A model generated the notes under the pieces. That model ran no database searches. It was given only the letters and a program-made list of their open reading frames with translations, and was not told the DNA's origin. A DNA stretch of 64,000 bases from an uncultured Oscillospiraceae bacterium (GTDB lineage Bacteria; Bacillota; Clostridia; Oscillospirales; Acutalibacteraceae): the NCBI GenBank assembly GCA_900541975.1, contig UQLR01000005.1, forward strand, positions 1-64,000, read 5' to 3'. Numbering within the stretch: position 1 is the first letter of the stretch; each line of letters begins with the position of its first letter. Of this stretch, positions 52,815 to 62,037 are shown one piece after another. The translations under genes were made by a program, and so were the position numbers.

Positions 52815-52843
52815 TTGCTTTTTAAAAAAAATTTGTGTAAAAT
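52815..52843 (+). promoter_or_regulatory. Promoter of the CdaR-type regulator
   Basis: TTGCTT (52815-52820) and TAAAAT (52838-52843) with 17 bases between. The gap from 52656 also holds an imperfect GC stem (52692-52720), a likely end of the polysaccharide transcript, and an AT-rich stretch; no gene is seen. Confidence 0.5.
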
Positions 52844-52939
52844 GTATATGTTAACATTCTTAATGGGGCAGAATATACTTTTAACCCCGAACTGATAGTT
52901 TTATCTGTTTTATTTTTCAAAGAATTGAGGGATTGTGTA

Positions 52940-54025
52940 ATGTCAAACAGACTGTTTCAGGGTGTTATCCATCAGATGAGAGATGCGATTGACAGAACAA
53001 TTGGGGTCATTGATGAAACTTCCGTAGTAATTGCCTGCAGCGAGCTGGGGAGAATTGGCGAAGTGATTGAAAGCGTAACGTCGGAAACACTTAGCTCAAG
53101 TGCCCCGTTTGTGATCAACGGACAGACATTTAAGTCCTTTGGCAGCAGCGCGCGCGCGGAATATGCCGTGTTTGTTTCCGGCAATGACGAGGTGGCGCAG
53201 AAGTATGTACAGCTGCTGTCGGTGTCCCTTGCAAGTATTAAGCAGTACTATGATGAAAAGTATGACAGGGGCAATTTTATTAAGAATGTTATACTGGACA
53301 ATATTTTGCCGGGGGATATTTATCTTAAAGCGCGGGAGCTCCGGTTTAATTCAGAGGTTACCCGAGTATGCATGCTCATTAAAATTACTTCCAAAACGGA
53401 CATTTCCGCATATGATATTGTGCAAAATCTTTTCCCGGATAAGTCCAAGGACTTTGTGATCAATATTAATGAAACAGATATTGCGCTTGTGAAAGAAATA
53501 CGTTCCGGAATTGATTCCAAGGATCTGGAGAAGCTGGCAAGCTCTATTGTAGATACGCTTTCCAGTGAATTTTACACGCACTGTGTGGTGGGCATTGGTA
53601 CCACAGTTACGGGTATTAAGGATCTGGCGCATTCCTTTAAGGAAGCGCAGGTTGCCCTGGAGGTTGGAAAGGTATTTGATACGGAGCGTACGATTGTCAG
53701 CTATGACAATCTGGGGATTGCAAGACTGGTGTACCAACTGCCGACAACCCTGTGTGAGATGTTCTTAAAAGAAGTATTTAAGCGTGGTTCGATTGAGTCG
53801 CTCGATCAGGAAACGCTCTTTACGATTCAGCGCTTTTTTGAAAACAATTTGAATGTTTCTGAGACCTCCAGAAAACTGTTTGTACACCGCAACACACTGG
53901 TATACAGGCTGGAGAAGATTAAAAAACTGACCGGCCTTGATTTGAGGGAATTTGAAGACGCGATTGTATTTAAAGTGGCGTTAATGGTTAAAAAGTATCT
54001 TACGGCGAACCCCATTAAGTATTGA
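52940..54025 (+). CDS. CdaR/PucR-family transcriptional regulator
   Basis: 361 residues. The C-terminal 65 residues form the PucR-type helix-turn-helix: FFENNLNVSETSRKLFVHRNTLVYRLEKIKKLTG. The middle is a GGDEF-like CdaR domain, and the N-terminus (VIHQMRDAIDRTIGVIDETSVVIACSELG) resembles the sugar-diacid recognition domain. CdaR proteins respond to sugar diacids such as glycerate or glucarate; no matching catabolic gene is nearby. The ATG at 52940 with GAGG upstream is preferred over a start five codons earlier. It has its own promoter and a hairpin behind it. Confidence 0.88.
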   Translation: MSNRLFQGVIHQMRDAIDRTIGVIDETSVVIACSELGRIGEVIESVTSETLSSSAPFVINGQTFKSFGSSARAEYAVFVSGNDEVAQKYVQLLSVSLASIKQYYDEKYDRGNFIKNVILDNILPGDIYLKARELRFNSEVTRVCMLIKITSKTDISAYDIVQNLFPDKSKDFVININETDIALVKEIRSGIDSKDLEKLASSIVDTLSSEFYTHCVVGIGTTVTGIKDLAHSFKEAQVALEVGKVFDTERTIVSYDNLGIARLVYQLPTTLCEMFLKEVFKRGSIESLDQETLFTIQRFFENNLNVSETSRKLFVHRNTLVYRLEKIKKLTGLDLREFEDAIVFKVALMVKKYLTANPIKY

Positions 54026-54049
54026 TTGTTTTTAAAGCGGATATGTTTG

Positions 54050-54085
54050 CGGGAGTGGGTGTTTTGATATGCACACTCCCGTTTA
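54050..54085 (+). terminator. Probable terminator of the regulator gene
   Basis: CGGGAGTG (54050-54057) pairs with CACTCCCG (54074-54081), followed by TTT. The loop is long and the T run short. Confidence 0.55.
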
Positions 54086-54171
54086 CTATGGATGCCGGAA
54101 AAGAGCCGGCAGATAGCGGCAACCGTTGCAAAAGAAGGGTTCATTTTGCAGTTGCTTTGGCGCTTTGCGGG

Positions 54172-54193
54172 ACGGGCTTTATTGAAAGCCCGT
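54172..54193 (+). promoter_or_regulatory. Small perfect hairpin before ftsE
   Basis: ACGGGCTTT (54172-54180) and AAAGCCCGT (54185-54193) with an ATTG loop and no T run, 43 bases before the start codon. Confidence 0.45.
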
Positions 54194-54236
54194 AAGGATT
54201 TGTGTTTAACATTGCGAGTTGGGAAAGGGTTACGGT

Positions 54237-54989
54237 ATGATAGAATTAAAAAATGTATCGAAAACGTATCCGAGCGGTACACATGCGCTGAATAATGTCG
54301 ATATCTCCATAAAAGACGGGGAATTTGTCTTTATTGTGGGTGCGTCCGGCGCGGGAAAGAGTACGTTTTTAAAACTAATTATGCATGAGGAAACGCCGTC
54401 TGAGGGTGAAATTTTTATAGATGGGCAGGAAATTGTCCATATGAAGCGCAAACAGGTTCCATACCTGCGCAGAAAAATGGGTATTGTGTTTCAGGACTTT
54501 CGCTTGATTGACAAGATGACGGTATTTGACAATGTAGCTTTCGCTATGCGTGTGATTGGTGCTTCCAAGCGGGCGGTGTCCAGGCGTGTGCCCTATATAT
54601 TGGGCCTTGTTGGACTGCGCGATAAGGCAAACAGCCGTCCTAGCGAGCTTTCGGGAGGGGAGCAGCAGCGTGTGAGCCTTGCCAGAGCGCTTGTCAACAA
54701 TCCAAAGATGATCATTGCCGACGAACCTACGGGAAATATTGACCCGGAGATGTCGTATGAAATTATTGATTTGCTCAGTGAGATTAATAAAATGGGAACA
54801 ACAATTTTAGTTGTAACGCATGAGCATGAGCTGGTTTCCCAGTTTGGAAGAAGAGTAATAGAGATTGAACGCGGGAGGGTGGTAAAGGATACGGCCGCCT
54901 CTGACGAGGAAAGTCCGGATATGGAGGAGGTTGCGCTGGACACATCCAAATATGAAGACCTGATTCGCGAAATCGACCGGGAAAGTTGA
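54237..54989 (+). CDS. ftsE: Cell-division ABC ATPase FtsE
   Basis: 250 residues. Walker A GASGAGKST at about residue 36, Q-loop VFQDFRLI, signature LSGGEQQR, Walker B MIIADEPTGNID, and the switch His in VVTHEHEL. FtsE powers FtsX to switch on wall hydrolases at division or growth sites. The ATG at 54237 has GGGAAAGGG upstream. The C-terminal tail is acidic and about 20 residues longer than in E. coli. Confidence 0.95.
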   Translation: MIELKNVSKTYPSGTHALNNVDISIKDGEFVFIVGASGAGKSTFLKLIMHEETPSEGEIFIDGQEIVHMKRKQVPYLRRKMGIVFQDFRLIDKMTVFDNVAFAMRVIGASKRAVSRRVPYILGLVGLRDKANSRPSELSGGEQQRVSLARALVNNPKMIIADEPTGNIDPEMSYEIIDLLSEINKMGTTILVVTHEHELVSQFGRRVIEIERGRVVKDTAASDEESPDMEEVALDTSKYEDLIREIDRES

Positions 54990-55037
54990 TTTTGGAAGAA
55001 TGCGGCGGCGCACTGCGCCAGGGAAAGGAAATGATGT

Positions 55038-55934
55038 ATGAAGGGCTTTGGCTATTTGATAAAAGAGGGCTTTAAAAATGTGTGGCATAACCGTATGATG
55101 TCCTTTGCCTCTATTGGCGTTCTGATATCCTGCCTGCTTCTGACGGGGACGGCTGTTTTGATCTGTATGAACGTGCAGGCGGTAGTAGAATCTGTAGGGG
55201 ATACGAACATGGTAAGCGTTTATTTAAAGGATGACATTACGCAAACACAGGCGGACGCGATAGGCAACCAGATTGCCGGAATAGAAAATGTAGCAACATG
55301 CGAGTTTTACCCGAAGGATGTTGCCATACTAGAGTTTGAAGAGGCGTTGGGTGATGTTTTTTCCCAAATGCAGGGTGACCAAAATCCGTTGCCGGACGCG
55401 TTCCATGTGTCGATGAAGGATCTTTCCCAGTATGAGGATACCGCAACGCGTATCCAGCAGATTGACGGGGTGGATAAAATTAGCAATAGAAGCGACATAG
55501 CAAGCAAGCTGACCAGCCTGAATAACCTGGTAGCGACCATGGGATTTTGGATTGTGGTGATTCTTGGGATTATATCGCTGTTTATTATTTCTAATACCAT
55601 CCGCATGACAATGTATGCCCGTCGTTTTGAAATCAGCATTATGAAATCGGTCGGTGCGACCAACGCATTTGTACGGATTCCGTTTGTAGTGGAAGGAATG
55701 GTCATTGGCCTGCTGTCCGGCGTGCTGTCTTCCGCAGGAATCATGTTTTTATACAATGCGGTTATGTCCGCAGCACAACATATTATTCCCTTTACCTCTA
55801 TCAGCTACAATACCGTGGCTGTACCGGTTACCACAGCGTTTATTATTGCGGGAATGCTGGTTGGCGCAGTTGGAGGATTTATATCAATCCGCAAATATCT
55901 GAAAAAAGAAGGAAATGAAATTCTTGGCTGGTAA
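55038..55934 (+). CDS. ftsX: Cell-division membrane protein FtsX
   Basis: 298 residues. Helix 1 (about 20-45) is followed by a large outer domain (about 46-165), then three helices at the C-terminus, the standard FtsX fold. The start KGFGYLIKEGFKNVWHNRMM and the segment RMTMYARRFEISIMKSVGATN are typical. It signals through the membrane to a coiled-coil hydrolase, and the gene for one follows. AAGGAAATG lies before the ATG. Confidence 0.95.
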   Translation: MKGFGYLIKEGFKNVWHNRMMSFASIGVLISCLLLTGTAVLICMNVQAVVESVGDTNMVSVYLKDDITQTQADAIGNQIAGIENVATCEFYPKDVAILEFEEALGDVFSQMQGDQNPLPDAFHVSMKDLSQYEDTATRIQQIDGVDKISNRSDIASKLTSLNNLVATMGFWIVVILGIISLFIISNTIRMTMYARRFEISIMKSVGATNAFVRIPFVVEGMVIGLLSGVLSSAGIMFLYNAVMSAAQHIIPFTSISYNTVAVPVTTAFIIAGMLVGAVGGFISIRKYLKKEGNEILGW

Positions 55935-56006
55935 GCAGGGCTAGAGCGTTTGGGAAAAAAGGATATAAAAGAGGAAGACGTCTATAAATTGGAAGGATGA
56001 TGTGAA

Positions 56007-57296
56007 TTGTTGAAAAAGGGTTTGGGGATTTTGATTGCCATGTTGTTATGCATGCAGACTGTGGCGTTTTCGGCCACAGATATTTCACAGCTGGAAGAAG
56101 ACAAAAATAAAACGGAAAGCAAGCTTGAGCAGCTTGAGAAGGATAAGGAAGAAAACGAAAAGGATATAGAGGAAAAAGAGGCCAGGCAGGAAGAGCTGAT
56201 GGCGCAGCTTGCAGAGATTGATGAAAAAATCCGCGCAAGCCGTGCCAAACTTTTGGAGCTTGATAGAAAAATTTCAGAAAAGCAGGAGGATATCCGGCAA
56301 GCCGACCAGGATGTAAGGAAAAGTACAAAAGAACTGCAGCAGCGGATCAGAGCCATTTATATGGCGGGAGACGCGACCAATCTGGAAATTATACTGGGTG
56401 CGCGCGACTTTTCAGATTTTTTGGACAAGCTGGAATTGGTTGAAAGTATTTCTGCACACGACGCGCAGCTGATAGACCGTTTGAAGCAGGATCTTACCAG
56501 GCAACAGGAAGAAAAATCTGCACTGGACCAGTCTAAAGCGGAGCAGGAGCAGGAGCAGCAGGCGCTGGACCGGGAGCAGGCAAATTACCAGGCACTTGTA
56601 GAGGAAAACAAGGATCTCCTAAATGCGCTGCACGACGAAGAGATAGAGATCAGCGACCAGCTGGATGAAAATAATGAAGAACTCAAAAAGCTTGAAAACG
56701 AGATACAGGAATATTATGCGGAGCAAAAACGTAAGGCGGAAGAAGAAAAAAAGCGGCAGGAAGAGTTGAAAAAACAACAGGAGCAGGCGCAGCAAAGCGG
56801 CGGATCGTCTGCCGGAGGTTCTTCCGGGTCGGGTGATGTAACGCCGACAGGCTCCGGTTACCAGTGGCCTGCGCCCGGTTTCTTAACGCTGACCTCTTTG
56901 TGGGATGAGGACAGAGGTTATGCCAACCATGGCGCGCTTGATATTGCAGGCGCGGGAATCATGGGCGCCAGGGTCGTGGCGGCAGAATCGGGAACGGTTG
57001 CGTTTGCTTATTCCGGCTGCACGCACAACTGGGGCAAACCCATGAGCTACAGCTGCGGCTGCGGCGGCGGATATGGAAATTACATAATGATTGATCACGG
57101 CAATGGGTATTCTACCTTATACGCGCATTTTTCATCTTTGGCTGTATCGGCGGGCGATACCGTACAGAAGGGGCAGGTAATAGGCTATGCAGGTACAACC
57201 GGGCATTCGACCGGCCCGCATCTGCACTTTGAGACAAGATATATGGGTGAGAAATACAACCCTCTTAATGAGTTCCCCAATTACCCCAATGTATAA
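56007..57296 (+). CDS. EnvC-like M23 peptidoglycan hydrolase with coiled coil
   Basis: 429 residues. Signal peptide (1-23), then long coiled-coil helices (about 27-260) rich in Glu/Lys/Gln, a Ser/Gly linker and a C-terminal M23 peptidase domain (about 290-429) with the zinc ligands in NHGALDIAG and GPHLHFE. A Cys/Gly-rich insert (CTHNWGK...CGCGGGYG) lies inside it. Its place behind ftsEX shows the partner: FtsX should control it through the coiled coil. The start is TTG at 56007 (a second TTG is adjacent), with GGAAGGA upstream. The catalytic residues are kept, so it is likely an active endopeptidase. Confidence 0.92.
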   Translation: MLKKGLGILIAMLLCMQTVAFSATDISQLEEDKNKTESKLEQLEKDKEENEKDIEEKEARQEELMAQLAEIDEKIRASRAKLLELDRKISEKQEDIRQADQDVRKSTKELQQRIRAIYMAGDATNLEIILGARDFSDFLDKLELVESISAHDAQLIDRLKQDLTRQQEEKSALDQSKAEQEQEQQALDREQANYQALVEENKDLLNALHDEEIEISDQLDENNEELKKLENEIQEYYAEQKRKAEEEKKRQEELKKQQEQAQQSGGSSAGGSSGSGDVTPTGSGYQWPAPGFLTLTSLWDEDRGYANHGALDIAGAGIMGARVVAAESGTVAFAYSGCTHNWGKPMSYSCGCGGGYGNYIMIDHGNGYSTLYAHFSSLAVSAGDTVQKGQVIGYAGTTGHSTGPHLHFETRYMGEKYNPLNEFPNYPNV

Positions 57297-57327
57297 AAAA
57301 CTGTATGCCAAGTGATGAAGAGAAACA

Positions 57328-57363
57328 AAAAGCAGGAGGCGCTGCACAGCGCTTCCTGCTTTT
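57328..57363. terminator. Two-way terminator between the M23 gene and aroF
   Basis: A 16-base-pair stem (57328-57343 with 57348-57363, one G:T pair) with a GCAC loop, A-rich on the left and T-rich on the right. It sits between convergent genes. Confidence 0.9.
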
Positions 57364-57426
57364 CAGATTGGTAAAAATATTGCAAATATACCAAGGCGTC
57401 GGTATATTTTTCAGAGATATATGGAA

Positions 57427-58440
57427 TTAAAATGTGTTTTTTAAAGCACGATGCACGGCAAAAACCTGTGAGGACAGTGTTTTATAGGCCTGTGGCGGCA
57501 GCTGCTGCGCGGCGTCGGACAAAGCTTTTTGGGGCTCTGGATGTACCTCAATAATCAGGCCGTCTGCACCTGCGGCAACAGCCGCAAGGGACAAAGAAGG
57601 AATATAGGCCCGTTTGCCTGCCGCGTGCGACGGATCCACAATAATGGGAAGGCAGCTGCGTTCTTTGACAACCGCAATGGCGGAAAGATCCAGCGTGTTT
57701 CTGGTGGCGGTTTCAAATGTGCGGATACCGCGTTCACAAAGCACGACGTTATAGTTTCCTTCGCTCATAATGTACTCAGCAGCGTCCAGCCATTCTTCAA
57801 TTGTAGAGGCGATCCCGCGTTTAAGCAAAACGGGAACGCCGCTTTTTCCTACTGCACGCAAAAGGCGGAAATTTTGCATATTGCGTGCGCCAATCTGAAA
57901 CATATCGCAATATTTGGCAGCAACTTCTAGCTGATTTTCACTGATGACCTCACTGACGACACGCAGGCCGGTTAAATCCGCTGCCATTTTTAAAAGCTTA
58001 AAGCCATGGTCTTCCAATCCCTGGAAGGCGTAGGGCGATGTGCGCGGCTTATACGCCCCGCCGCGCAAAAACTGTGCACCGGCTTCTTTTACCGCAAAGG
58101 CTGCTTTGGTAATTTGCTCTTCGCTTTCTACCGCGCAGGGCCCCGCTATCATGGCAAGCGTATCGCTGCCAATTTCAAAACCCTTTACGTTTACCGTTCT
58201 GCCCTGTGGGCAGATATCCCGGCTTGCCAGTTTATAGCTGTGCATAATGGGAACGCAGCTGTCTACGCCATCCATAGATTCTATACTGGTTCCGCACAGT
58301 TTCTGTTTATCGCCAATTACGCCGATGATGGTCGCGTCAGTGCCTGCAGACCGGTGTACGCCCAACCCGTGGCTTTTTAAAACCTTTTCTACGTTTGCAA
58401 TGTCGTCCTGTGTTGCCGTGCGTTTCATAACAATAATCAT
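57427..58440 (-). CDS. aroF: 3-deoxy-7-phosphoheptulonate (DAHP) synthase
   Basis: 337 residues. First step of the shikimate pathway: phosphoenolpyruvate plus erythrose-4-phosphate. The N-terminal 70 residues form the ferredoxin-like regulatory domain of the AroA(I)-beta type; the TIM barrel follows with IAGPCAVES, LRGGAYKPRTSPYAFQG, IGARNMQNF, LLKRG, and IIVDPSHAAGKR. AAAGGATGG lies before the ATG. It follows the Nudix gene on the minus strand beyond a terminator and seems to be read separately or by read-through. Confidence 0.94.
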   Translation of the reverse strand: MIIVMKRTATQDDIANVEKVLKSHGLGVHRSAGTDATIIGVIGDKQKLCGTSIESMDGVDSCVPIMHSYKLASRDICPQGRTVNVKGFEIGSDTLAMIAGPCAVESEEQITKAAFAVKEAGAQFLRGGAYKPRTSPYAFQGLEDHGFKLLKMAADLTGLRVVSEVISENQLEVAAKYCDMFQIGARNMQNFRLLRAVGKSGVPVLLKRGIASTIEEWLDAAEYIMSEGNYNVVLCERGIRTFETATRNTLDLSAIAVVKERSCLPIIVDPSHAAGKRAYIPSLSLAAVAAGADGLIIEVHPEPQKALSDAAQQLPPQAYKTLSSQVFAVHRALKNTF

Positions 58441-58464
58441 ATTCTTGTACCATCCTTTTGTGCC

Positions 58465-58496
58465 AAAAAACGGGCAGACCGGAAAACGGGCCGCCC
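58465..58496 (-). terminator. Terminator of the Nudix gene
   Basis: On the minus strand GGGCGGCCCG (58496-58487 region) pairs with CCGGTCTGCCC (down to 58471) with one mismatch, then six T (58470-58465). Confidence 0.7.
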
Positions 58497-58530
58497 ACAG
58501 TTTTATTTTTATCAGCGGGTTTGCGCTTAT

Positions 58531-59238
58531 TTATTCCTGTACCTTGCTGTTAGCCTCCAGATAGCGCCGCGCTGTTTCCAAAACGCGCAGGTCGTTTTCA
58601 TAACTGCACATTTTTTGTGCCTGCGCAAAGCTTGCCCATACATAGCTGTCTATTTCGTCATGCTGAATATGCACCTGGTCGGTGGGGGTTTCGGCAAGAA
58701 AAAAGATCACGCGTTTTTTAATTTTACCAAACGGGCAATAGTCGCTGATCTGGCGGTAATTTTCGTAAATGTTTACGCTGAGGCCCGTTTCTTCTTTAAT
58801 TTCGCGCAGCGCGGTTTCTTTTTCATTTTCACCCTTTTCCACATGTCCTTTTGGAAAGCTCCAATATTTACCGTTATGGTTTTTCACCAACAAAATCCGT
58901 ATTCCCTGCGCGGATCGGTAAAAAACCACTGCGCCGCAGGATTTTTCGTACAAGCAGGAGAGACGGGAAATGTCCAGATTGCGTACAATTTTTAGTTTTT
59001 CACGGATTTGCGGCTCGTAAAAAATATCGTTTTCCGGCGCGACAATAATTTTAACTTCTTTTCCGCCGGGTTGCGGCGCCAGCGCGATGACAGTGCAGTC
59101 GAACTGCTCACACGGTGTTTTGCTTGCAAGAATGTATGCGGGTTTGCCTTTGGCCGGACCGTTGCACAGGTAGCCGGAATAAACGCCGCGGCGGGATATT
59201 TGCCCATACAGGGCGGCTGTCGCATGCGTGCCGAGCAT
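58531..59238 (-). CDS. Nudix hydrolase with N-terminal pyrophosphatase-like domain
   Basis: 235 residues. The C-terminal 135 residues form a Nudix domain; the box is GHVEKGENEKETALREIKEETG, given here as positions about 143-165 with GX5EX7REUXEE conserved. The N-terminal 90 residues (GQISRRGVYSGYL, AYILASK, IIVAPEN) resemble a reduced inorganic-pyrophosphatase-like domain seen in some clostridial diadenosine-tetraphosphatase-like proteins. It probably cleaves a nucleoside polyphosphate. The ATG at 59238 has GGAGG upstream and is preferred over an ATG nine codons earlier. It is downstream of the DHHW gene by 43 bases. Confidence 0.82.
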   Translation of the reverse strand: MLGTHATAALYGQISRRGVYSGYLCNGPAKGKPAYILASKTPCEQFDCTVIALAPQPGGKEVKIIVAPENDIFYEPQIREKLKIVRNLDISRLSCLYEKSCGAVVFYRSAQGIRILLVKNHNGKYWSFPKGHVEKGENEKETALREIKEETGLSVNIYENYRQISDYCPFGKIKKRVIFFLAETPTDQVHIQHDEIDSYVWASFAQAQKMCSYENDLRVLETARRYLEANSKVQE

Positions 59239-59281
59239 TGGATCGTTTCCCTCCTTCCACTTCATTTATAAGATTGCGGCC

Positions 59282-60538
59282 TTACTGGAAGAGCCTGGAC
59301 AGGTTTTCTACCTGCAACGCGCTGTTTGCAGACATAATACCGTTTAAAAAGAGCACTTCTTCAATTTTATTTTGTGTGCAGTAATCCTTTAAGTTGCCGT
59401 CGAAATAACGAAAATCGATCACATGCACCTCATCGTAATTTTCACATAAAAACGGCGCGATGGCGTTTCCATATGCGTCTTTTACAAGCGCTAGCTTTCT
59501 GCCGTCCGACAGATCTTTATTGTCGATCACCATTCTGGCGTTATCGCCGTGCAGAAACACACTGTAGTAGTCTTCTCCGTCTGTAATCTCTTTATAAAGC
59601 GGGACTTTTTCCGGAGAGGAGGAGGTGCGGCCGTCTTCGTCGGTTCTGTACAACGAACATTCAATATTGGAAGCCGGTGTGTAGTAATTTATCGTGTCCA
59701 GATTTTCCATCAGGTCTTCGTTCCAGGTAGAGGTCACATAAGAACCGGCAAAATCAGACAGGGTGTTTTGCTCCAGCTGGTCAAGCTTTACAGGCTCAAA
59801 GCCGGCTGTCTGAGCAAAAACAGTATAGGCATAATATGCGCCCAGGCTGGTCCAGCGGGGATCGGTGTTGAAATACATATAATCATTGCGCTTTTGCCCG
59901 ATCGCGTTATATACGTCCACGGGGATAACAGCGGTACTGTAATTGCTGTAGATCACCGTTGTATTGTCGCGTTGCGGGTTGGAATTAATTTCCTGCGACA
60001 AACGCGCCGGCAGGCCGAACTCTGTATGATTGGGGATAACCATATTATATACGGTAATAGCATTACCCAGTGCTTCTTTAAAGGAGGATATGGCGTTTGC
60101 ATAGTTCAGCGCCGAATTTTCATTTCCAAGAAAAAGATCGAAGCCCTTTGCGTTCCAAATGTAAATATTATCGTCCATATAGCCGTCGGCGCCGTTGTCT
60201 TCAAGCTCCGGCAGGTTTACCTGCGCGGGAGTGTACAGCGGCACAGTCGGCTCCGTAGGAGCTGCAGTTGGCTGCGTGGGTGCAGGTTGTACAGCTTGCT
60301 TTTGCTCTGCACTGCAGCCGCGGCCGATTAAAATAATGGAAAAGGTCACAGCGGCAATCAGCAAAAGCACAACGATGACGGCAACCACATATTTCCGCTT
60401 TTTTTTATGTGCGGCTTCTTTTTGCTTATAGTAGGTTTTTCGGTCGTCTATACTGCGCTTGCCGGAAGGCGATCTGTAATATTTTCCCTGGGACGGGTTT
60501 TTCCTTTTCCCGCCATTGGGCGCCCTGTATACTGCCAT
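59282..60538 (-). CDS. DHHW-family membrane protein with altered active-site motif
   Basis: 418 residues. A long basic cytoplasmic N-terminus (1-50), one membrane helix (about 51-73), a Pro/Thr/Ala linker, and an outer domain (about 125-418) of the DHHW family, an AlgX/AlgJ-like SGNH fold linked to polysaccharide acetylation. Family landmarks are present (NMVIPNHTEFGLPARLS, VYNAIGQKRNDYMYFNTD), but the name-giving Asp-His-His-Trp reads D-P-R-W at residues 226-229. The paralogue at 63181 keeps it. The protein may be a pseudoenzyme or use another chemistry. The ATG at 60538 has GAAAGGA upstream; a GTG 12 codons earlier is possible. Confidence 0.82.
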   Translation of the reverse strand: MAVYRAPNGGKRKNPSQGKYYRSPSGKRSIDDRKTYYKQKEAAHKKKRKYVVAVIVVLLLIAAVTFSIILIGRGCSAEQKQAVQPAPTQPTAAPTEPTVPLYTPAQVNLPELEDNGADGYMDDNIYIWNAKGFDLFLGNENSALNYANAISSFKEALGNAITVYNMVIPNHTEFGLPARLSQEINSNPQRDNTTVIYSNYSTAVIPVDVYNAIGQKRNDYMYFNTDPRWTSLGAYYAYTVFAQTAGFEPVKLDQLEQNTLSDFAGSYVTSTWNEDLMENLDTINYYTPASNIECSLYRTDEDGRTSSSPEKVPLYKEITDGEDYYSVFLHGDNARMVIDNKDLSDGRKLALVKDAYGNAIAPFLCENYDEVHVIDFRYFDGNLKDYCTQNKIEEVLFLNGIMSANSALQVENLSRLFQ

Positions 60539-60758
60539 AATCGTTCCAATCCTTTCTGGCGGGCATTTTCTCACCGCATAAAATGCAGGCGAGCGCCATA
60601 AATGTAACTACAGAATAGAAAGATGGTGCTACTTCTTCATTCAAACAGTATAATATAAAACAGGGAAAATTACAATACAGAAAATGACCGAATAGGCTGT
60701 TATGTCTTTAAAAACCATGTTTTGTGCATCTTCCCAAGCGTACTTTTGCTTCAATTGG

Positions 60759-60787
60759 TTGATTATTGCGTAAATTTGTGTTAAAAT
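60759..60787 (+). promoter_or_regulatory. Promoter of the aminotransferase gene
   Basis: TTGATT (60759-60764) and TAAAAT (60782-60787) with 17 bases between. Confidence 0.55.
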
Positions 60788-60822
60788 TCTAATAATTGTA
60801 CGCAGGAAAGGAAAGGTCCGTT

Positions 60823-62013
60823 ATGGAGTATACATTCTCAAACAAAGTAAACACGTTAAAACCTTCCGCTATCCGGGAAATATTTAAATATGCGGCAGAT
60901 CCACAGGTGATTTCGCTTTCTGCCGGGAACCCCGCGCCGGAGGCCTTTCCGGCTAAGGCGATTGCAGAAATTTCGCACGATCTTTTGCAGAACAACCCAA
61001 TTGCTGCATTGCAGTACAGCGTTACAGAGGGATATACGCCCTTGCGGGAAGAGCTTAAAGCATATATGCGGGAAAAGCATGCTGTTGGGCGTGCTTTTGA
61101 CGATTTGATTATTACTTCCGGCGCGCAGCAGATTATGGACCTTGCGACCAAAGCGCTTTGTAACGAGGGCGATACCGTTATTTGTGAAGCCCCAAGCTTT
61201 GTAGGCTCTTTAAATACGTTTCGGTCTTATAATTGCCGTTTGGCTGGAGTAAAGTTGCAAAGCGACGGTATGGATATAAATATGTTGGAGCATGTACTGA
61301 AGACGGAAAAAAATGTGCGGTTTATTTATACAATTCCGAACTTTCAAAATCCTTCCGGTATTACGATGAGCCTGAAAAAACGGAAAGACATGTATGCGAT
61401 TGCAAAAAAATACGGTGTAATGATTATAGAAGACAACCCCTATGGAGATCTGCGGTATGAAGGAGAGTATATCCCGTGTATTAAGTCTCTGGATGAGGAT
61501 GGCATTGTGATTTATGCGGGATCTTTTTCCAAGGTGATTTCACCAGGCATGCGCGTGGGCTGGTGTATTGCGCCGTCGGAGGTCGTTCAAAAGCTGGTTG
61601 TGTGCAAGCAGGGACAGGATGTACATACCAATATATGGTCGCAAATGGTCTGCGAACGTTTTATGCGCGACTATGATTACCAGGCGCATTTGCAGTATTT
61701 ACGCAATCTATACAGCAAAAAAGCAAAACTGACCATGGATTTGATGGACCGCTACCTGGCGCCGAAAATTGCTTATAATAAAATTACGGGAGGCTTATTT
61801 ACATATTGCACGCTTCCCCAAAATGTAGATATGCCGGATTTTTGCAAACAGGCGGTGCTGCGCAAAGTGTGTACGGTGCCGGGCAGCGCGTTTTTAACGG
61901 ATGAAACGCAGCCCTGTGCAAATTTTCGTATTAATTTTTCCACCCCTACAGATGCACAGCTGGAAAAGGGCATACAAATTTTAGGGGAACTTGCAGACGA
62001 GATGATCCGGTAA
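60823..62013 (+). CDS. PLP-dependent aminotransferase, LysN/MocR-aminotransferase type
   Basis: 396 residues, fold type I. LSAGNPAPEAFP near the start, ITSGAQQIMDLATKALCNEGD, PNFQNPSGITM, EDNPYGDLRY, and the PLP lysine in YAGSFSKVISPGMRVGW. The family includes 2-aminoadipate and aromatic aminotransferases; the substrate cannot be told, though an aromatic amino acid role would fit the nearby trpS and aroF. The ATG at 60823 has AGGAAAGG upstream and is preferred over a start nine codons earlier. No DNA-binding domain is present. Confidence 0.9.
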   Translation: MEYTFSNKVNTLKPSAIREIFKYAADPQVISLSAGNPAPEAFPAKAIAEISHDLLQNNPIAALQYSVTEGYTPLREELKAYMREKHAVGRAFDDLIITSGAQQIMDLATKALCNEGDTVICEAPSFVGSLNTFRSYNCRLAGVKLQSDGMDINMLEHVLKTEKNVRFIYTIPNFQNPSGITMSLKKRKDMYAIAKKYGVMIIEDNPYGDLRYEGEYIPCIKSLDEDGIVIYAGSFSKVISPGMRVGWCIAPSEVVQKLVVCKQGQDVHTNIWSQMVCERFMRDYDYQAHLQYLRNLYSKKAKLTMDLMDRYLAPKIAYNKITGGLFTYCTLPQNVDMPDFCKQAVLRKVCTVPGSAFLTDETQPCANFRINFSTPTDAQLEKGIQILGELADEMIR

Positions 62014-62037
62014 TTATAAAAACAAGAGGGTTTTACC

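Noticed and set aside
59549..60331. Plus-strand frame of 260 codons opposite the DHHW gene
   Set aside because: No ribosome site or domain; the minus-strand DHHW frame is clearly the coding one.
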